From an uncultured Collinsella sp. (lineage in GTDB: Bacteria > Actinomycetota > Coriobacteriia > Coriobacteriales > Coriobacteriaceae): a stretch of DNA of 34,520 bases. Positions 13,467 to 22,403 of the stretch are shown here, one piece after another. Position numbers and translations under genes: made by a program. The stretch lies in contig CABUUB010000014.1 in assembly GCA_902494625.1 (NCBI GenBank), forward strand, positions 1 through 34,520. The letters are read 5' to 3'. Position 1 is the stretch's first letter. Each line of letters starts with the position of its first letter. The notes under the pieces were generated by a model. It was not told the DNA's origin, did not search any database, and saw nothing but the letters and a program-made list of their open reading frames with translations.

Positions 13467-14324
13467 CTACTCCTCGTCATCCTCGGCGTCGTCCTCGTCC
13501 TCGAGGTGCTCGAGCAGGTAGCGGAGACCCTCGCTCACCTCGTTAGCGGGCACTTTGGCAACATAGTGTGCATCGACGGCAGGCCTCATGATGACACCCT
13601 CGCCCGAAGGCACGCGCATGCTCTCAAGCTCATCCTCGTCCGTACGGGCGATATCGCCGGCAGTCATACGCTGTCCGGTCAAAAGGAAGGTCAGACGGCA
13701 GGCGGCATCGATCGAAATCGAGGCGATACGATCGAGGTAGCGCGAGACCATGATGGCGCGGCGCAGGTCGTCATAGTTGCTGTCGTCGTCCATAAAATCG
13801 CCCGTGTCCATGCGGTTAAAGGTGCGGAAGAACTTCTCGTAAGCCGCATGCACCGGCTCGTCCTCGCCGGCCAGGTTGCAGATGATGGACATGTCGTTGG
13901 TGACGAGCGCAGAAAGTGACGAACCCAGCACCTGGTAAACAGCCTCGGCCTCGGCCTCGACCGTAGCGACGAGTTCCTGGGGCAGCGAGATGTCGGCCTT
14001 GACCATGTGACGCGTGGCGCGGCAGATCTGGCGAACCTTATCGGTCATGCGCTGCAGGTTAAAGTCGACGTAGATGATCGTCTGCAGCAAGCGGAAGTCG
14101 GAGGCGACCGGCGACTGCGTAGCGATCAGGTTGTAGCACACGGCCTCCAAGTTGGCGCAGCGCGCATCGATCGAGAGCGTGCGCTTCTTGGTCTTGGTGG
14201 CGAGCTTGCGATCGTCGGTCACATAGGCCTTCACGGCGTCGTGAAGCGCCAGGTCTACAGCCTCGTAGATGCTCAGCATCTCGTGACGGGCTTCGATGAG
14301 CTGACGGGAAAACAGTTTGCGCAT
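13467..14324 (-). CDS. phoU: Phosphate signalling protein PhoU
   Basis: PhoU links the Pst transporter to the phosphate two-component system and damps both uptake and signalling. The 285-residue protein is all-helical with two PhoU repeats: the first contains ARHEMLSIYEAV and IDARCANLEAVCYNLIATQSPVASDFR, the second YDDLRRAIMVSRYLDRIASISIDAAC. It is longer than the usual 215-235 residues because of a C-terminal extension of about 60 residues ending in a run of Asp and Glu (EDEDDAEDDEE). ATG 14324 has GGAGTG upstream. It is the last gene of the pst operon, 92 bases after pstB, with three hairpins in that gap. Confidence 0.92.
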   Translation of the reverse strand: MRKLFSRQLIEARHEMLSIYEAVDLALHDAVKAYVTDDRKLATKTKKRTLSIDARCANLEAVCYNLIATQSPVASDFRLLQTIIYVDFNLQRMTDKVRQICRATRHMVKADISLPQELVATVEAEAEAVYQVLGSSLSALVTNDMSIICNLAGEDEPVHAAYEKFFRTFNRMDTGDFMDDDSNYDDLRRAIMVSRYLDRIASISIDAACRLTFLLTGQRMTAGDIARTDEDELESMRVPSGEGVIMRPAVDAHYVAKVPANEVSEGLRYLLEHLEDEDDAEDDEE

Positions 14325-14344
14325 GGTTCACTCCAATCAGTTGG

Positions 14345-14416
14345 GTGCGGTCATGCCGCCCGCACAGTGAATACGCACCGGACCAGGTCCGATCGGCTTG
14401 GGACTAGTCGCACCGA

Positions 14417-14418
<2 letters not shown>
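14345..14418 (-). other. Three consecutive hairpins between pstB and phoU
   Basis: Three stems can form: GATCGG/CCGATC (14391-14396 with 14413-14418, touching the pstB stop), a 13-base perfect palindrome CGGACC-A-GGTCCG (14379-14391), and GTGCGG/CCGCAC (14345-14350 with 14360-14365). The first two share base 14391. There are no U-tracts. Such a cluster could protect the upstream pst message or lower phoU expression. Confidence 0.5.
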
Positions 14419-15220
<802 letters not shown>

Positions 15221-15232
15221 GGGACTCCTTAA

Positions 15233-16138
15233 CTAGCGGCGTTTGCGCGACAGATAACGCGCAAACAGGTTGAAGGCCAGAATAATCGCCATCAGCAAAA
15301 GCGCAGTGCCGTAGGCTGCGTTCATGTTGATGCCGTCATTGGCAAGCAGATACAGGTGAACGGTCATGGGACGACCGGAATCGAGCGGCGAAATAGGCAG
15401 GTTGATGGCCTGACCCATGGTGTAGAGCACCACGGCGGTCTCGCCGATGGCGCGGCCGATGGCAAGCACGATGCCGGTGGCGATGCGGCCAAAAGCCGAA
15501 GGAAGCACGATCTTGGAGACGACCTGCCACTTGGTGGCGCCCAGGCCATATGCGCCCCAACGGATATAGCGCGGAACGGCGCGGATTGCCTCCTCGGTGG
15601 TGCGCATGACGATAGGCAGCATCAGAAGCGCCAGCGCCAGCGCGGCCGAAACCATCGAAAGGCCCAGGCCCATGGCCTCGACAAACAAGGCGTAGCCAAA
15701 GAGGCCCATAACAATGGAGGGCACCGAGGCCAGGGCATCGGCAGCATAGCGAATGATGTCGACAATCTTGCCCTGCTTGGCGTATTCGGCCAGATAGACC
15801 GCAGCCAGGACGGCAACCGGCGTGCAGATGAGCATGGCGAGCGCCGTCACGTAGATGGTCGAGACGATCGTGGGCCAAATGCCGCCCTCGGCGTTGACGC
15901 CCTGCGGCCAGCCGAAGATAAAGTCGAGCGAGATATGCGGCAGGCCGTTGATGACCACGTAGGCGATGATGGCGATCAGCACCAGCGTGGTGATATAGGC
16001 CGCGGCGCGAAACACGCCGAGCATGATCTTGTTGGACAGATCCTTGTTGATGCGGCCCTTCTTGCCATGGGAAAGGGCACGCTTGATGCGCTCACGCGAC
16101 GAGGTCGTATCGACCGTCGTGTCAACGGAATCGGACAT
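15233..16138 (-). CDS. pstA: Phosphate ABC transporter permease PstA
   Basis: This 301-residue inner membrane permease forms the phosphate channel with PstC. A cytoplasmic, charged N-terminus of about 45 residues precedes six hydrophobic segments. The coupling-loop EAA-type motif reads EAIRAVPRYIRWGAYGLGATKWQVV near residues 188-212, and the family segments SVPSIVMGLFGYALFV and GRAIGETAVVLYTMG are present. ATG 16138 lies 3 bases after the pstC stop, so the two are probably translationally coupled. The C-terminus ends in a basic SRKRR anchor. Confidence 0.96.
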   Translation of the reverse strand: MSDSVDTTVDTTSSRERIKRALSHGKKGRINKDLSNKIMLGVFRAAAYITTLVLIAIIAYVVINGLPHISLDFIFGWPQGVNAEGGIWPTIVSTIYVTALAMLICTPVAVLAAVYLAEYAKQGKIVDIIRYAADALASVPSIVMGLFGYALFVEAMGLGLSMVSAALALALLMLPIVMRTTEEAIRAVPRYIRWGAYGLGATKWQVVSKIVLPSAFGRIATGIVLAIGRAIGETAVVLYTMGQAINLPISPLDSGRPMTVHLYLLANDGINMNAAYGTALLLMAIILAFNLFARYLSRKRR

Positions 16139-16141
16139 AGC

Positions 16142-17074
16142 CTACCCCCTCTTCTTGGAAATCAGGCGGACGATACCCACCAGTGCAGCGGAGATGATAA
16201 ACAGGACAACGCCCATGCCGAACAGAGCCGAGCGGTGCAGGCCCGAGGAATAACTCATGTCGAGCGCAATCTGACTCGTGAGCGTCGAGATGGGGCTCGA
16301 GATGCTATCCGGAATGACCGGGGCGTTGCCCACGACCATGAGCACGGCCATGGTCTCACCGATGGCACGCCCCATACCCAAGACAATCGCATCGACAATG
16401 CCCAGCCTGGCTGCAGGAAGCACGACCTTGTAGATGGTCTGCCACTTGGTGGCACCCATGGCATAGGACGCCTCGCGAATGCCCATGGGAATGGAATTGA
16501 GGGCATCTATGGTGAGCGTGGTGATGGTAGGGACGATCATGATGGCGAGCACGAACCACGCCGTCAGTGCGCCAAATCCAAGGCCGCCGGTCAGCTGGGC
16601 GATAAACGGGCGGATGATGATCATGCCGAAGAAGCCGTAGATGATGGAGGGGATGCCCGCCAGCAGGTCGACAGCGGGGCTAATGAGCCTGCGCACGCGC
16701 TTGCTGGCGATCTCGACCAGATACACGGCTGTGCCCACACCCAACGGCACGCCCATGGCAAGGGCACCGACCGTCACCAGGCCAGAGCCCGCCAGCAGCG
16801 ACATGATGCCGTAGTGACCCTCAGAGGGCGCCCACGTAAAGCTAAAGAAGTCCACCAGACCGATGTCGGTAAAGACCGGCAGCGCCGAGTACGTGGTAAA
16901 GACAAAGATCAGGATGACGGTGACGACCGCCAAGAACGCGCAGGCAAAGAAGATCCACTGCAGCGCCTTCTCCTTAAGATAGGTGCTGCGTGACACCAAC
17001 GCCAACTCACGCTTTTTGGGCACCTGCGCCTCATGCTCAATCTGGGGGGTTTCCTGTGCTTCCACGCTACTCAC
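16142..17074 (-). CDS. pstC: Phosphate ABC transporter permease PstC
   Basis: This 310-residue inner membrane permease is the partner of PstA. It has a cytoplasmic N-terminus of about 36 residues, a first membrane segment at about 37-60 (IFFACAFLAVVTVILIFVF) and five more. The typical loop FTWAPSEGHYGIMSLLAGSGLVT is visible in its conserved positions (W-P-x6-GI), followed by AGIPSIIYGFFGM and GIREASYAMGATKWQT, the EAA coupling motif. ATG 17074 overlaps the pstS stop by 8 bases, and pstA follows after 3 bases. Confidence 0.96.
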   Translation of the reverse strand: MSSVEAQETPQIEHEAQVPKKRELALVSRSTYLKEKALQWIFFACAFLAVVTVILIFVFTTYSALPVFTDIGLVDFFSFTWAPSEGHYGIMSLLAGSGLVTVGALAMGVPLGVGTAVYLVEIASKRVRRLISPAVDLLAGIPSIIYGFFGMIIIRPFIAQLTGGLGFGALTAWFVLAIMIVPTITTLTIDALNSIPMGIREASYAMGATKWQTIYKVVLPAARLGIVDAIVLGMGRAIGETMAVLMVVGNAPVIPDSISSPISTLTSQIALDMSYSSGLHRSALFGMGVVLFIISAALVGIVRLISKKRG

Positions 17075-17903
17075 TCCCCTTTCCGTCGTTGGTGACGGGA
17101 ATAAAGCCCGCCTCGCGAATCTGCTTGTCCATCTTCTCGGATGTCACATAGTCAATGTAGTCCTGCGCCTGCTGCGAAGGCGTACCCTTCACAAAGAAGT
17201 AAAGGTCACGCGAGATGGGATAGCCGCCACTTGCGACCGTCTTCTCGGATGCCTCGACATGGTTGACTGAAACGGCCTTAACCGAGGTCTTGGCGTTGAG
17301 GCTCTCGACAAAACCCAGCGAGATGTAGCCAATAGCGCCACGTGAGCGGGATACGACATCGCGTACCTGGCCCGTACCCGAAAGAACAGCCGAGCGGCGA
17401 TCGAACGGCGCGCCGTCCATCACGATAGTGCGGAAGGCCTCGCGCGTACCGGACGCCTCGTCGCGGTTGATAACCTGAATCTTCAGGTCCTCTCCGCCGA
17501 CTTCTTTCCAGTTGGTGATCTTGCCGGCGTAAATATCGCGGAGCTGCTCGGTCGAGAGATTGTCGACCGGGTTGTCGTCGTTCACGATGACTGCAATGCC
17601 GTCGTGTGCGATAACGATAGGCGTCAGGCCCAAATCCTGCTCGTCGGCATTGAGGCCACGAGACGAGCTGGCGATGTCGGCGGTGCCGGCGCTAACAGCT
17701 TCGATGCCAGCAGATGAGCCAAGGCCGGAGACGAGCACGTCGATGCCGGTCTCTTCCTTAAAGCCCTCGGCCGCAATCTCGGCAATGGGAAGGCAGGTGG
17801 TCGAGCCGGCCACGGTAATAGAAGACGTAGAAGATCCCGAGGAGCAGGCGCACAGCGTGAGCGCGAGCACTGCTGCACTCAGGACCGATGCGATCTTTCT
17901 CAT
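17067..17903 (-). CDS. pstS: Phosphate-binding lipoprotein PstS
   Basis: This is the 278-residue extracellular substrate-binding protein of the Pst importer. The signal peptide is MRK followed by a hydrophobic stretch and lipobox LCAC, so Cys20 is the likely lipidated residue, anchoring it to the outer face of the membrane. Phosphate-binding elements are AGSTTCLP, GLGSSAGIEAV, ADIASSSR and the RDEASGTREAF segment near residue 150. The length is shorter than the 320-340 of many PstS but complete in these elements. ATG 17903 overlaps the TGA of pgeF in an ATGA, so translation is coupled to pgeF; the frame is open further upstream but has no signal peptide there. Confidence 0.96.
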   Translation of the reverse strand: MRKIASVLSAAVLALTLCACSSGSSTSSITVAGSTTCLPIAEIAAEGFKEETGIDVLVSGLGSSAGIEAVSAGTADIASSSRGLNADEQDLGLTPIVIAHDGIAVIVNDDNPVDNLSTEQLRDIYAGKITNWKEVGGEDLKIQVINRDEASGTREAFRTIVMDGAPFDRRSAVLSGTGQVRDVVSRSRGAIGYISLGFVESLNAKTSVKAVSVNHVEASEKTVASGGYPISRDLYFFVKGTPSQQAQDYIDYVTSEKMDKQIREAGFIPVTNDGKGSE

Positions 17904-18700
17904 AGCATCACGCCGATCGCAGCATGGCGCCCACAGGTCCCGCCCTCGTTGCGATAGGAATAAAAGCGGTCGTTTTGACGCACGGTGGAAAGTTTGGTGT
18001 CCACAATGCCATTCACATCGACACCGGCATCCACCAGCGCCTCGCGAATGGCGGCGGAAAGATCGAGCATACGGGAAGCGGTAGCATCGATGCACGCGAA
18101 CTCGGCGGCAAAGCGATCCATAAGTTCTTGGGACACCTCATACTCGTCGCCCAGGATATGGGGCCCAATATAAGCAGAGATGTCCTCCGGCGTGCAGCCA
18201 GCCGCCTCGCAGAGTGCTTGGCAGGCCTTGGCGGAAATGCGTGCAATCGTGCCCTTCCAGCCAGAATGCACCACGGCAAAGCCGCCGGGAGCCACCAGCA
18301 CCACGGGAACACAATCGGCAAAGCAGAGCATCACGGGCACCTTATGCGCCGTGCAGACGAGGGCATCACAGCCCTCGGCAATCTGCTCACGAATGTTCTC
18401 GAGATCTTCGGTGCCGTTCGAGGTCACCGTCACGACATGGTCACCGTGTACTTGATTGGGGACAAGCAAGTTGTGCTCGCACTCGGCGGCACCCATGGCC
18501 TCGAGTACGCGGCGACGATTTTCTTGAACGGTAAAGGGGTCATCGCCAACATGCGAGCCCAGATTGAGCGAGGAGTACGCATCTTCGGAAACGCCACCGG
18601 TGCGCTCGGTAAAGGCAAAGCGGACATCGTGCGTCGCGCCCTCTACCAACGTAACTCCATCATGGTCGACACGCGAAACGTTGTCCGCACGTGCTGCCAT
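17900..18700 (-). CDS. pgeF: Peptidoglycan editing factor PgeF / laccase-domain protein
   Basis: This 266-residue cytosolic zinc protein belongs to the YfiH/DUF152 family. Members remove L-Ser wrongly attached to UDP-MurNAc (peptidoglycan editing) or act as purine nucleoside phosphorylases; older laccase labels come from the same family. The zinc and active-site residues are visible: His85 in NQVHG, Cys130 in CFADCVPV and His145 in VVHSGWKGT. The N-terminal AFTERTGGVSEDAYSSLNLG is typical. ATG 18700 has AGGAGG upstream; the longer open frame would include the structured leader. It is the first gene after the ftsZ terminator and overlaps pstS by 4 bp (ATGA), so it appears to head the pst operon. 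Confidence 0.93.
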   Translation of the reverse strand: MAARADNVSRVDHDGVTLVEGATHDVRFAFTERTGGVSEDAYSSLNLGSHVGDDPFTVQENRRRVLEAMGAAECEHNLLVPNQVHGDHVVTVTSNGTEDLENIREQIAEGCDALVCTAHKVPVMLCFADCVPVVLVAPGGFAVVHSGWKGTIARISAKACQALCEAAGCTPEDISAYIGPHILGDEYEVSQELMDRFAAEFACIDATASRMLDLSAAIREALVDAGVDVNGIVDTKLSTVRQNDRFYSYRNEGGTCGRHAAIGVML

Positions 18701-18719
18701 ACTAAAGCCTCCTAATAAC

Positions 18720-18773
18720 ACAAGTATCGCGGCGAAGCCGCAGCAGTCCGTGTCATACGGCTGCCATACTTGT
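18720..18773 (-). ncRNA. Candidate three-way-junction RNA in the pgeF-pst leader
   Basis: On the leftward strand, ACAAGTAT (18773-18766) and ATACTTGT (18727-18720) form an 8-bp closing stem. Inside are two further hairpins: GCAGCCGT paired with ACGG-A-CTGC (one bulged A, loop ATGAC), and GCGGC-TTC-GCCGC. Together they make a compact 54-base junction with almost no unpaired bases, ending about 7 bases before the AGGAGG ribosome binding site. It does not match a riboswitch class I know. Confidence 0.5.
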
Positions 18774-18803
18774 TTAAAAGGATACCCGCAGCGGTAGGGA
18801 CCA

Positions 18804-18821
18804 AACGTAAAGGGAACGTAA
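18804..18821 (-). promoter_or_regulatory. Pho-box-like 11-bp direct repeat before pgeF-pst
   Basis: On the leftward strand, TTACGTT occurs at 18821-18815 and 18810-18804, an exact 11-base period. Pho boxes of Gram-positive bacteria are direct repeats with this period. Possible -10 elements TATCCT (18784-18779) or TTTAAA (18779-18774) lie about 20-25 bases downstream, where a PhoP-activated promoter would need them. A 14-base palindrome, TCGTTTACAAACGA (18837-18850), lies upstream. Confidence 0.4.
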
Positions 18822-18855
18822 GGAGATTGGAGGCTTTCGTTTACAAACGAGAAAC

Positions 18856-18884
18856 AAAAAGGGCGCATCCATACGGACGCGCCC
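18856..18884 (-). terminator. Intrinsic terminator after ftsZ
   Basis: Read leftward, GGGCGCGTCC (18884-18875) and GGATGCGCCC (18870-18861) form a 10-bp stem with one G-U pair and loop GTAT, followed by TTTTT (18860-18856). It separates ftsZ from the pgeF-pst unit. Confidence 0.88.
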
Positions 18885-18910
18885 CTGTGCAAAACAATGC
18901 GAAGAACGAC

Positions 18911-20065
18911 TTAGAAGCTGCCGCGCTTGAGGAAGTCGGGAAGCTCAAACTGATCGTTGCCAAAGTTGGGCAGCTCGGTACCACCGACGTTGCGAGTCGG
19001 GGCAGCCTGAGCGGGGCTGGCAGCCGGAGCGGTGCGCTGCGGCTCAGCAGAAGCAGCGGCCTTGCTCTGGGACTGCTGGGCAGCGAAGAGCTCGTCCTGA
19101 CGGTTGACGTTGGAGTCGGAGAAGCCCGTGGCGATAACGGTGATGCGCACCTGGTCGCTCAGGGACTCGTCAACAACGGTACCGAAGATGATGTTGGCCT
19201 CGGGGTCGACGGCATTGGCGACAACGTCGGCGGCGTCGCTGATCTCCTGGATGCCCAGGTCCTTGGAGCCGGCGATGGAAAGCAGGACACGCGTGGCGCC
19301 ATCGATGGAGCTCTCGAGCAGCGGACTGGAGATAGCCTGCTGGGCAGCGTCGACGGCACGGGTGTCCCCAGAAGCGGTACCGATGCCCATCATGGCGGTA
19401 CCGGCCTGCTTCATGATGGTCTTAACATCGGCGAAGTCCAGGTTGATGATACCCGGGACGGTGATGAGGTCGGTGATGCCCTGGGTGCCCTGGGAAAGAA
19501 CGCCATCGGCAATCGCGAACGCCTCGAGCATAGTGGTCTTCTTCTCGGCGATGTCGAGCAGCTTGTCGTTAGGGATAACGATCATGGTGTCGACGCAGTC
19601 GGAGAGGGTCTTGATGCCCTCCTCGGCGCTCTTCTTGCGCTTGCGACCCTCGAAGGTAAAGGGCTTGGTCACGACGGCGACGGTCAGCGCGCCGACCTCG
19701 TTCATCGCGATATCGGCAACGATGGGAGCAGCGCCGGTACCGGTACCACCGCCCTCGCCGCAGGTGATGAACACCATGTCGGCGCCAGCGAGCGCCTCGG
19801 CGATATCGTCGCGGGACTCATCGGCAGCCTTGCGGCCAACCTCAGGGTTGGCGCCGGCGCCTAGGCCGCGGGTAAGGTCGGTGCCGATGTGCACCTTGAT
19901 ATCGGCATCAGAGATCGCGAGCGCCTGAGCATCGGTGTTGATGGCAACAAACTCGACGCCGCGGATGCCCTCTTCGATCATTCGATTGACCGCGTTGGTA
20001 CCGCCGCCGCCGACGCCGACCACCTTAATGACGGCAAGGTAGTTGTTGATCTCTGTCTCGTGCAT
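18911..20065 (-). CDS. ftsZ: Cell division protein FtsZ
   Basis: FtsZ is the tubulin-like GTPase that forms the division ring. In its 384 residues the tubulin signature GGGTGTG is at 105-111, the nucleotide-contacting GVGGGGTNAVNR at 17-28, and the T7 catalytic loop NLDFADV at 208-214. A disordered linker rich in Ala, Pro and Gln spans about 315-365, and the conserved C-terminal peptide ELPDFLKRGSF ends the protein; this is the site SepF would bind. ATG 20065 has GGAGG 7 bases upstream; an in-frame ATG at 20095 lacks a site. It follows ftsQ after a 199-base AT-rich gap and is closed by the terminator at 18856. Confidence 0.99.
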   Translation of the reverse strand: MHETEINNYLAVIKVVGVGGGGTNAVNRMIEEGIRGVEFVAINTDAQALAISDADIKVHIGTDLTRGLGAGANPEVGRKAADESRDDIAEALAGADMVFITCGEGGGTGTGAAPIVADIAMNEVGALTVAVVTKPFTFEGRKRKKSAEEGIKTLSDCVDTMIVIPNDKLLDIAEKKTTMLEAFAIADGVLSQGTQGITDLITVPGIINLDFADVKTIMKQAGTAMMGIGTASGDTRAVDAAQQAISSPLLESSIDGATRVLLSIAGSKDLGIQEISDAADVVANAVDPEANIIFGTVVDESLSDQVRITVIATGFSDSNVNRQDELFAAQQSQSKAAASAEPQRTAPAASPAQAAPTRNVGGTELPNFGNDQFELPDFLKRGSF

Positions 20066-20119
20066 GTCGGTCCTCCGAACAAAGGTTATAGCCATAGCAT
20101 GGGTTGACCCCTGCGCACA

Positions 20120-20154
20120 TTAACCTTCAGGTTGAAAGTAAATGCAAAGGTTAA
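20120..20154 (-). promoter_or_regulatory. Inverted repeat in the ftsZ leader
   Basis: TTAACCTT (20120-20127) and AAGGTTAA (20147-20154) form an 8-base perfect inverted repeat with a 19-base gap. The surrounding 20100-20264 is the most AT-rich stretch in the dcw cluster and probably carries a separate ftsZ promoter: TTGACT (leftward, near 20197) and GATAAT (near 20165) are present but badly spaced. It could be an operator or an RNA hairpin. Confidence 0.35.
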
Positions 20155-20264
20155 CCGTATTATCTTTGCACATTATGAACGTATCAGTCAAATAATTGAC
20201 CGTGAAAACCAAACAAACCAGATAAACGGCGTGGTATGGCCCCTCAACAAAGCCATTTAGCATG

Positions 20265-21530
20265 CTAGGCGGTCGGTGCGTTCCTAAACGTGTAGTTGCC
20301 CGGAGAGCGTACATTGATATAGGTTACGCCCTCTACCTGCGAAAGTAGCTTGGTCACGATGCGTTCTTTCTTGGCGATATCATCCGAATCGCCCAGCGAC
20401 ACCTCGACGCCGTTGTCGAGATTTGCCGAGATAGCCTCAACGGAAGGCGTGGAAATATCCTTCACCTGGTCCAAGAACTCGCTCGAAAAACCGCGTGCGT
20501 AATCCAGGCCGGCCTTGACGGCCTTGGAGCTCACCGCCCGACCCGAAACCGGTGCGACATCGGCCGAGACATCAGTCAACAGCACGGCGCCGTAGTGCTT
20601 GGCAAGCGCCAGGGCCGCATCGATGCCGGTCAGGGTGTTGGCACCCTCCCCCGATGTAATGACGTTTCCCTGGTCGTCCACCTCGACAGACGTCGACAAC
20701 GGAGCAATCCAGGTGTCATCGTCTCCGATAGCCCAGGCAAGGTCGTCGGAGCTGATATACGCAATGGCGATAACCTTACGCTCCGTCGGCGTGATGATAA
20801 GCGTATGGGGAAACTGGCGCTGGACATCCACACCCGAGACCCACGGGTTTTGCTTGAGGCCCTCGGTAATCTGATCGGGATCCACGTTAAAGAGCGACGT
20901 GTTCTCGGGAAGACTGATGAGCTGCATGGCGTCGTGCTTGGTCACATGCTCGCTGCCATGAATCTGAATATCGGTGGCGGCGAACAGGCCAGAGTTGATG
21001 ACGACGATGGCAATAATGGCAAGTACGGCCACGGCTGCCAGGATGCCGCCCGCGATCTTGCCCTTACCCTTCATGGCAGAAGCGGCGTCGGTCGCCTTAC
21101 CCGCCATGGCACCGAGCGATGACAGAGGATTGATGCCCTTTTTTGCCGAAGACGCCTTGGCGGCGGGTACCGATGTCAGTGAACGCGGCTTAGTGCCAGC
21201 CAACGTACGGCTGGCATGCGGCGCACGAGCTCCCAGCGAAGGCTTGGGCGTCGCCATGGATCGGGAGGTCTTGGTGCCCATCGCCGGCTTGGGCGTCACC
21301 GAAGGACGCGGAGCCGGACGACTCGTCATTTTAGAAGCGGGGCGTCCTCCCAGCTGCGAGCCGACGACCGGGCGCTTGGCAGGACGAACGGGCCCAACAG
21401 ACTTGGAGGGCATGGCGGGCTTATGTTGAGGCTGGGCAGGTGCGCCGGAACGCCCTCCGGCGCGGCGGAAGGTTGGTTTCGATGCTCTAGAAGCCGAGGA
21501 ATTTAACTTCCGGTCTGAGCTCGATGCCAT
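20265..21530 (-). CDS. ftsQ: Cell division protein FtsQ/DivIB
   Basis: This bitopic membrane protein of the divisome links FtsL/FtsB to wall synthesis. It has 421 residues, well above the usual 250-300, because of a basic, Pro/Ala/Ser/Lys/Arg-rich cytoplasmic tail of about 155 residues. One membrane segment lies at about 160-181 (GGILAAVAVLAIIAIVVINSG), followed by the POTRA domain (ATDIQIHGSEHVTKHDAMQLI, then LKQNPWVSGVDVQRQFPHTL in its conserved positions) and the FtsQ domain to the C-terminus with TYINVRSPGNYTFR. ATG 21530 has GGGAGG upstream and overlaps the 3' end of murB by 44 bases, so the two are coupled. Confidence 0.93.
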   Translation of the reverse strand: MASSSDRKLNSSASRASKPTFRRAGGRSGAPAQPQHKPAMPSKSVGPVRPAKRPVVGSQLGGRPASKMTSRPAPRPSVTPKPAMGTKTSRSMATPKPSLGARAPHASRTLAGTKPRSLTSVPAAKASSAKKGINPLSSLGAMAGKATDAASAMKGKGKIAGGILAAVAVLAIIAIVVINSGLFAATDIQIHGSEHVTKHDAMQLISLPENTSLFNVDPDQITEGLKQNPWVSGVDVQRQFPHTLIITPTERKVIAIAYISSDDLAWAIGDDDTWIAPLSTSVEVDDQGNVITSGEGANTLTGIDAALALAKHYGAVLLTDVSADVAPVSGRAVSSKAVKAGLDYARGFSSEFLDQVKDISTPSVEAISANLDNGVEVSLGDSDDIAKKERIVTKLLSQVEGVTYINVRSPGNYTFRNAPTA

Positions 21531-22398
21531 ACGCCTCCCTCACCTTTCCGTGCACATGCCTGATAACCGCGGCCACGTCATCGGCCGAGGCGGTTCCGTT
21601 ATTAACGATAAAATTAGCGTGTACGGGCGAAACTTCCGCACCGCCAACCGAAAAACCCTTTAATCCACAATCCTCAATCAACTTGCCCACGCTTGCGTCG
21701 GGCGGGTTGCGAAAGACCGATCCGCAGGATGCACGGCCCATGGGCTGCGTGCGCTTGCGGCGCGTCAGGTACCGCTCCATACGCTCGCGAATGTCTGCCT
21801 TGGGCGCGGGCTTGAGTTTAAGCACGCACTCGAGAATAATCTCGTTACGCGGCAAGCTGCACTCGCGATACCCCCAAGCGATCTCGGACCCTGCATAGTG
21901 CTTAATACCGGAAGCCGGATCAAACGTGACCACGTCCTCGATAAGGGAGCCGATCCACTCGGTCCGCGTGCCTGCGTTCATGGACACGGCGCCGCCGACC
22001 GAACCGGGAATACCGACCGCGAACTCAAGGCCCGAAAGCCCACGCGACAAGGCGTCGTTGACCAAACGCGCGAACATCACGCCCGCACCAACGGTCAGCG
22101 TGCAGCCGTCCTCGGCAACAACCGTGCGCTGAAACTCACGTCCCAGCGAAATAACGGCGCCGCGATAACCGGCATCGGCAACCAACAGGTTGGACCCTTT
22201 GCCGATAATCACCCACGGCACCCGCTCGCGGTCAAGCACCGCCACGGCGCGACGCAGGGCATGGTAGCTATGGCACGTCACAAAAAGGTCGGCCTTGCCG
22301 CCGATACGATAGCTTGTATGGCGTGCAAGACGTTCGTCCTCGACCACGTCCGTGTCGATCATGCCCGAAAGCGCCATGACGGCGTTAAACAGACCCAT
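21487..22398 (-). CDS. murB: UDP-N-acetylenolpyruvoylglucosamine reductase MurB
   Basis: This FAD enzyme reduces UDP-GlcNAc-enolpyruvate to UDP-MurNAc with NADPH, the second committed step of peptidoglycan precursor synthesis, in the cytosol. The 303 residues show HTSYRIGGKADL, GKGSNLLV, GIPGSVGGAVSMNAG (FAD domain), then CGSVFRNP with the catalytic Ser, HANFIVN, and the C-terminal RPEVKFLG with the catalytic Glu. ATG 22398 is 5 bases from the murC stop and has no good ribosome binding site, so it relies on coupling or starts at one of the next ATGs (residues 8 or 13). It overlaps ftsQ by 44 bases. Confidence 0.96.
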   Translation of the reverse strand: MGLFNAVMALSGMIDTDVVEDERLARHTSYRIGGKADLFVTCHSYHALRRAVAVLDRERVPWVIIGKGSNLLVADAGYRGAVISLGREFQRTVVAEDGCTLTVGAGVMFARLVNDALSRGLSGLEFAVGIPGSVGGAVSMNAGTRTEWIGSLIEDVVTFDPASGIKHYAGSEIAWGYRECSLPRNEIILECVLKLKPAPKADIRERMERYLTRRKRTQPMGRASCGSVFRNPPDASVGKLIEDCGLKGFSVGGAEVSPVHANFIVNNGTASADDVAAVIRHVHGKVREAYGIELRPEVKFLGF

Positions 22399-22403
22399 AG
22401 AGG

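Noticed and set aside
15356..16993. A 545-codon open frame on the plus strand
   Set aside because: It is antisense to pstA and pstC, with the same compositional artefact and no ribosome binding site or recognisable motif.
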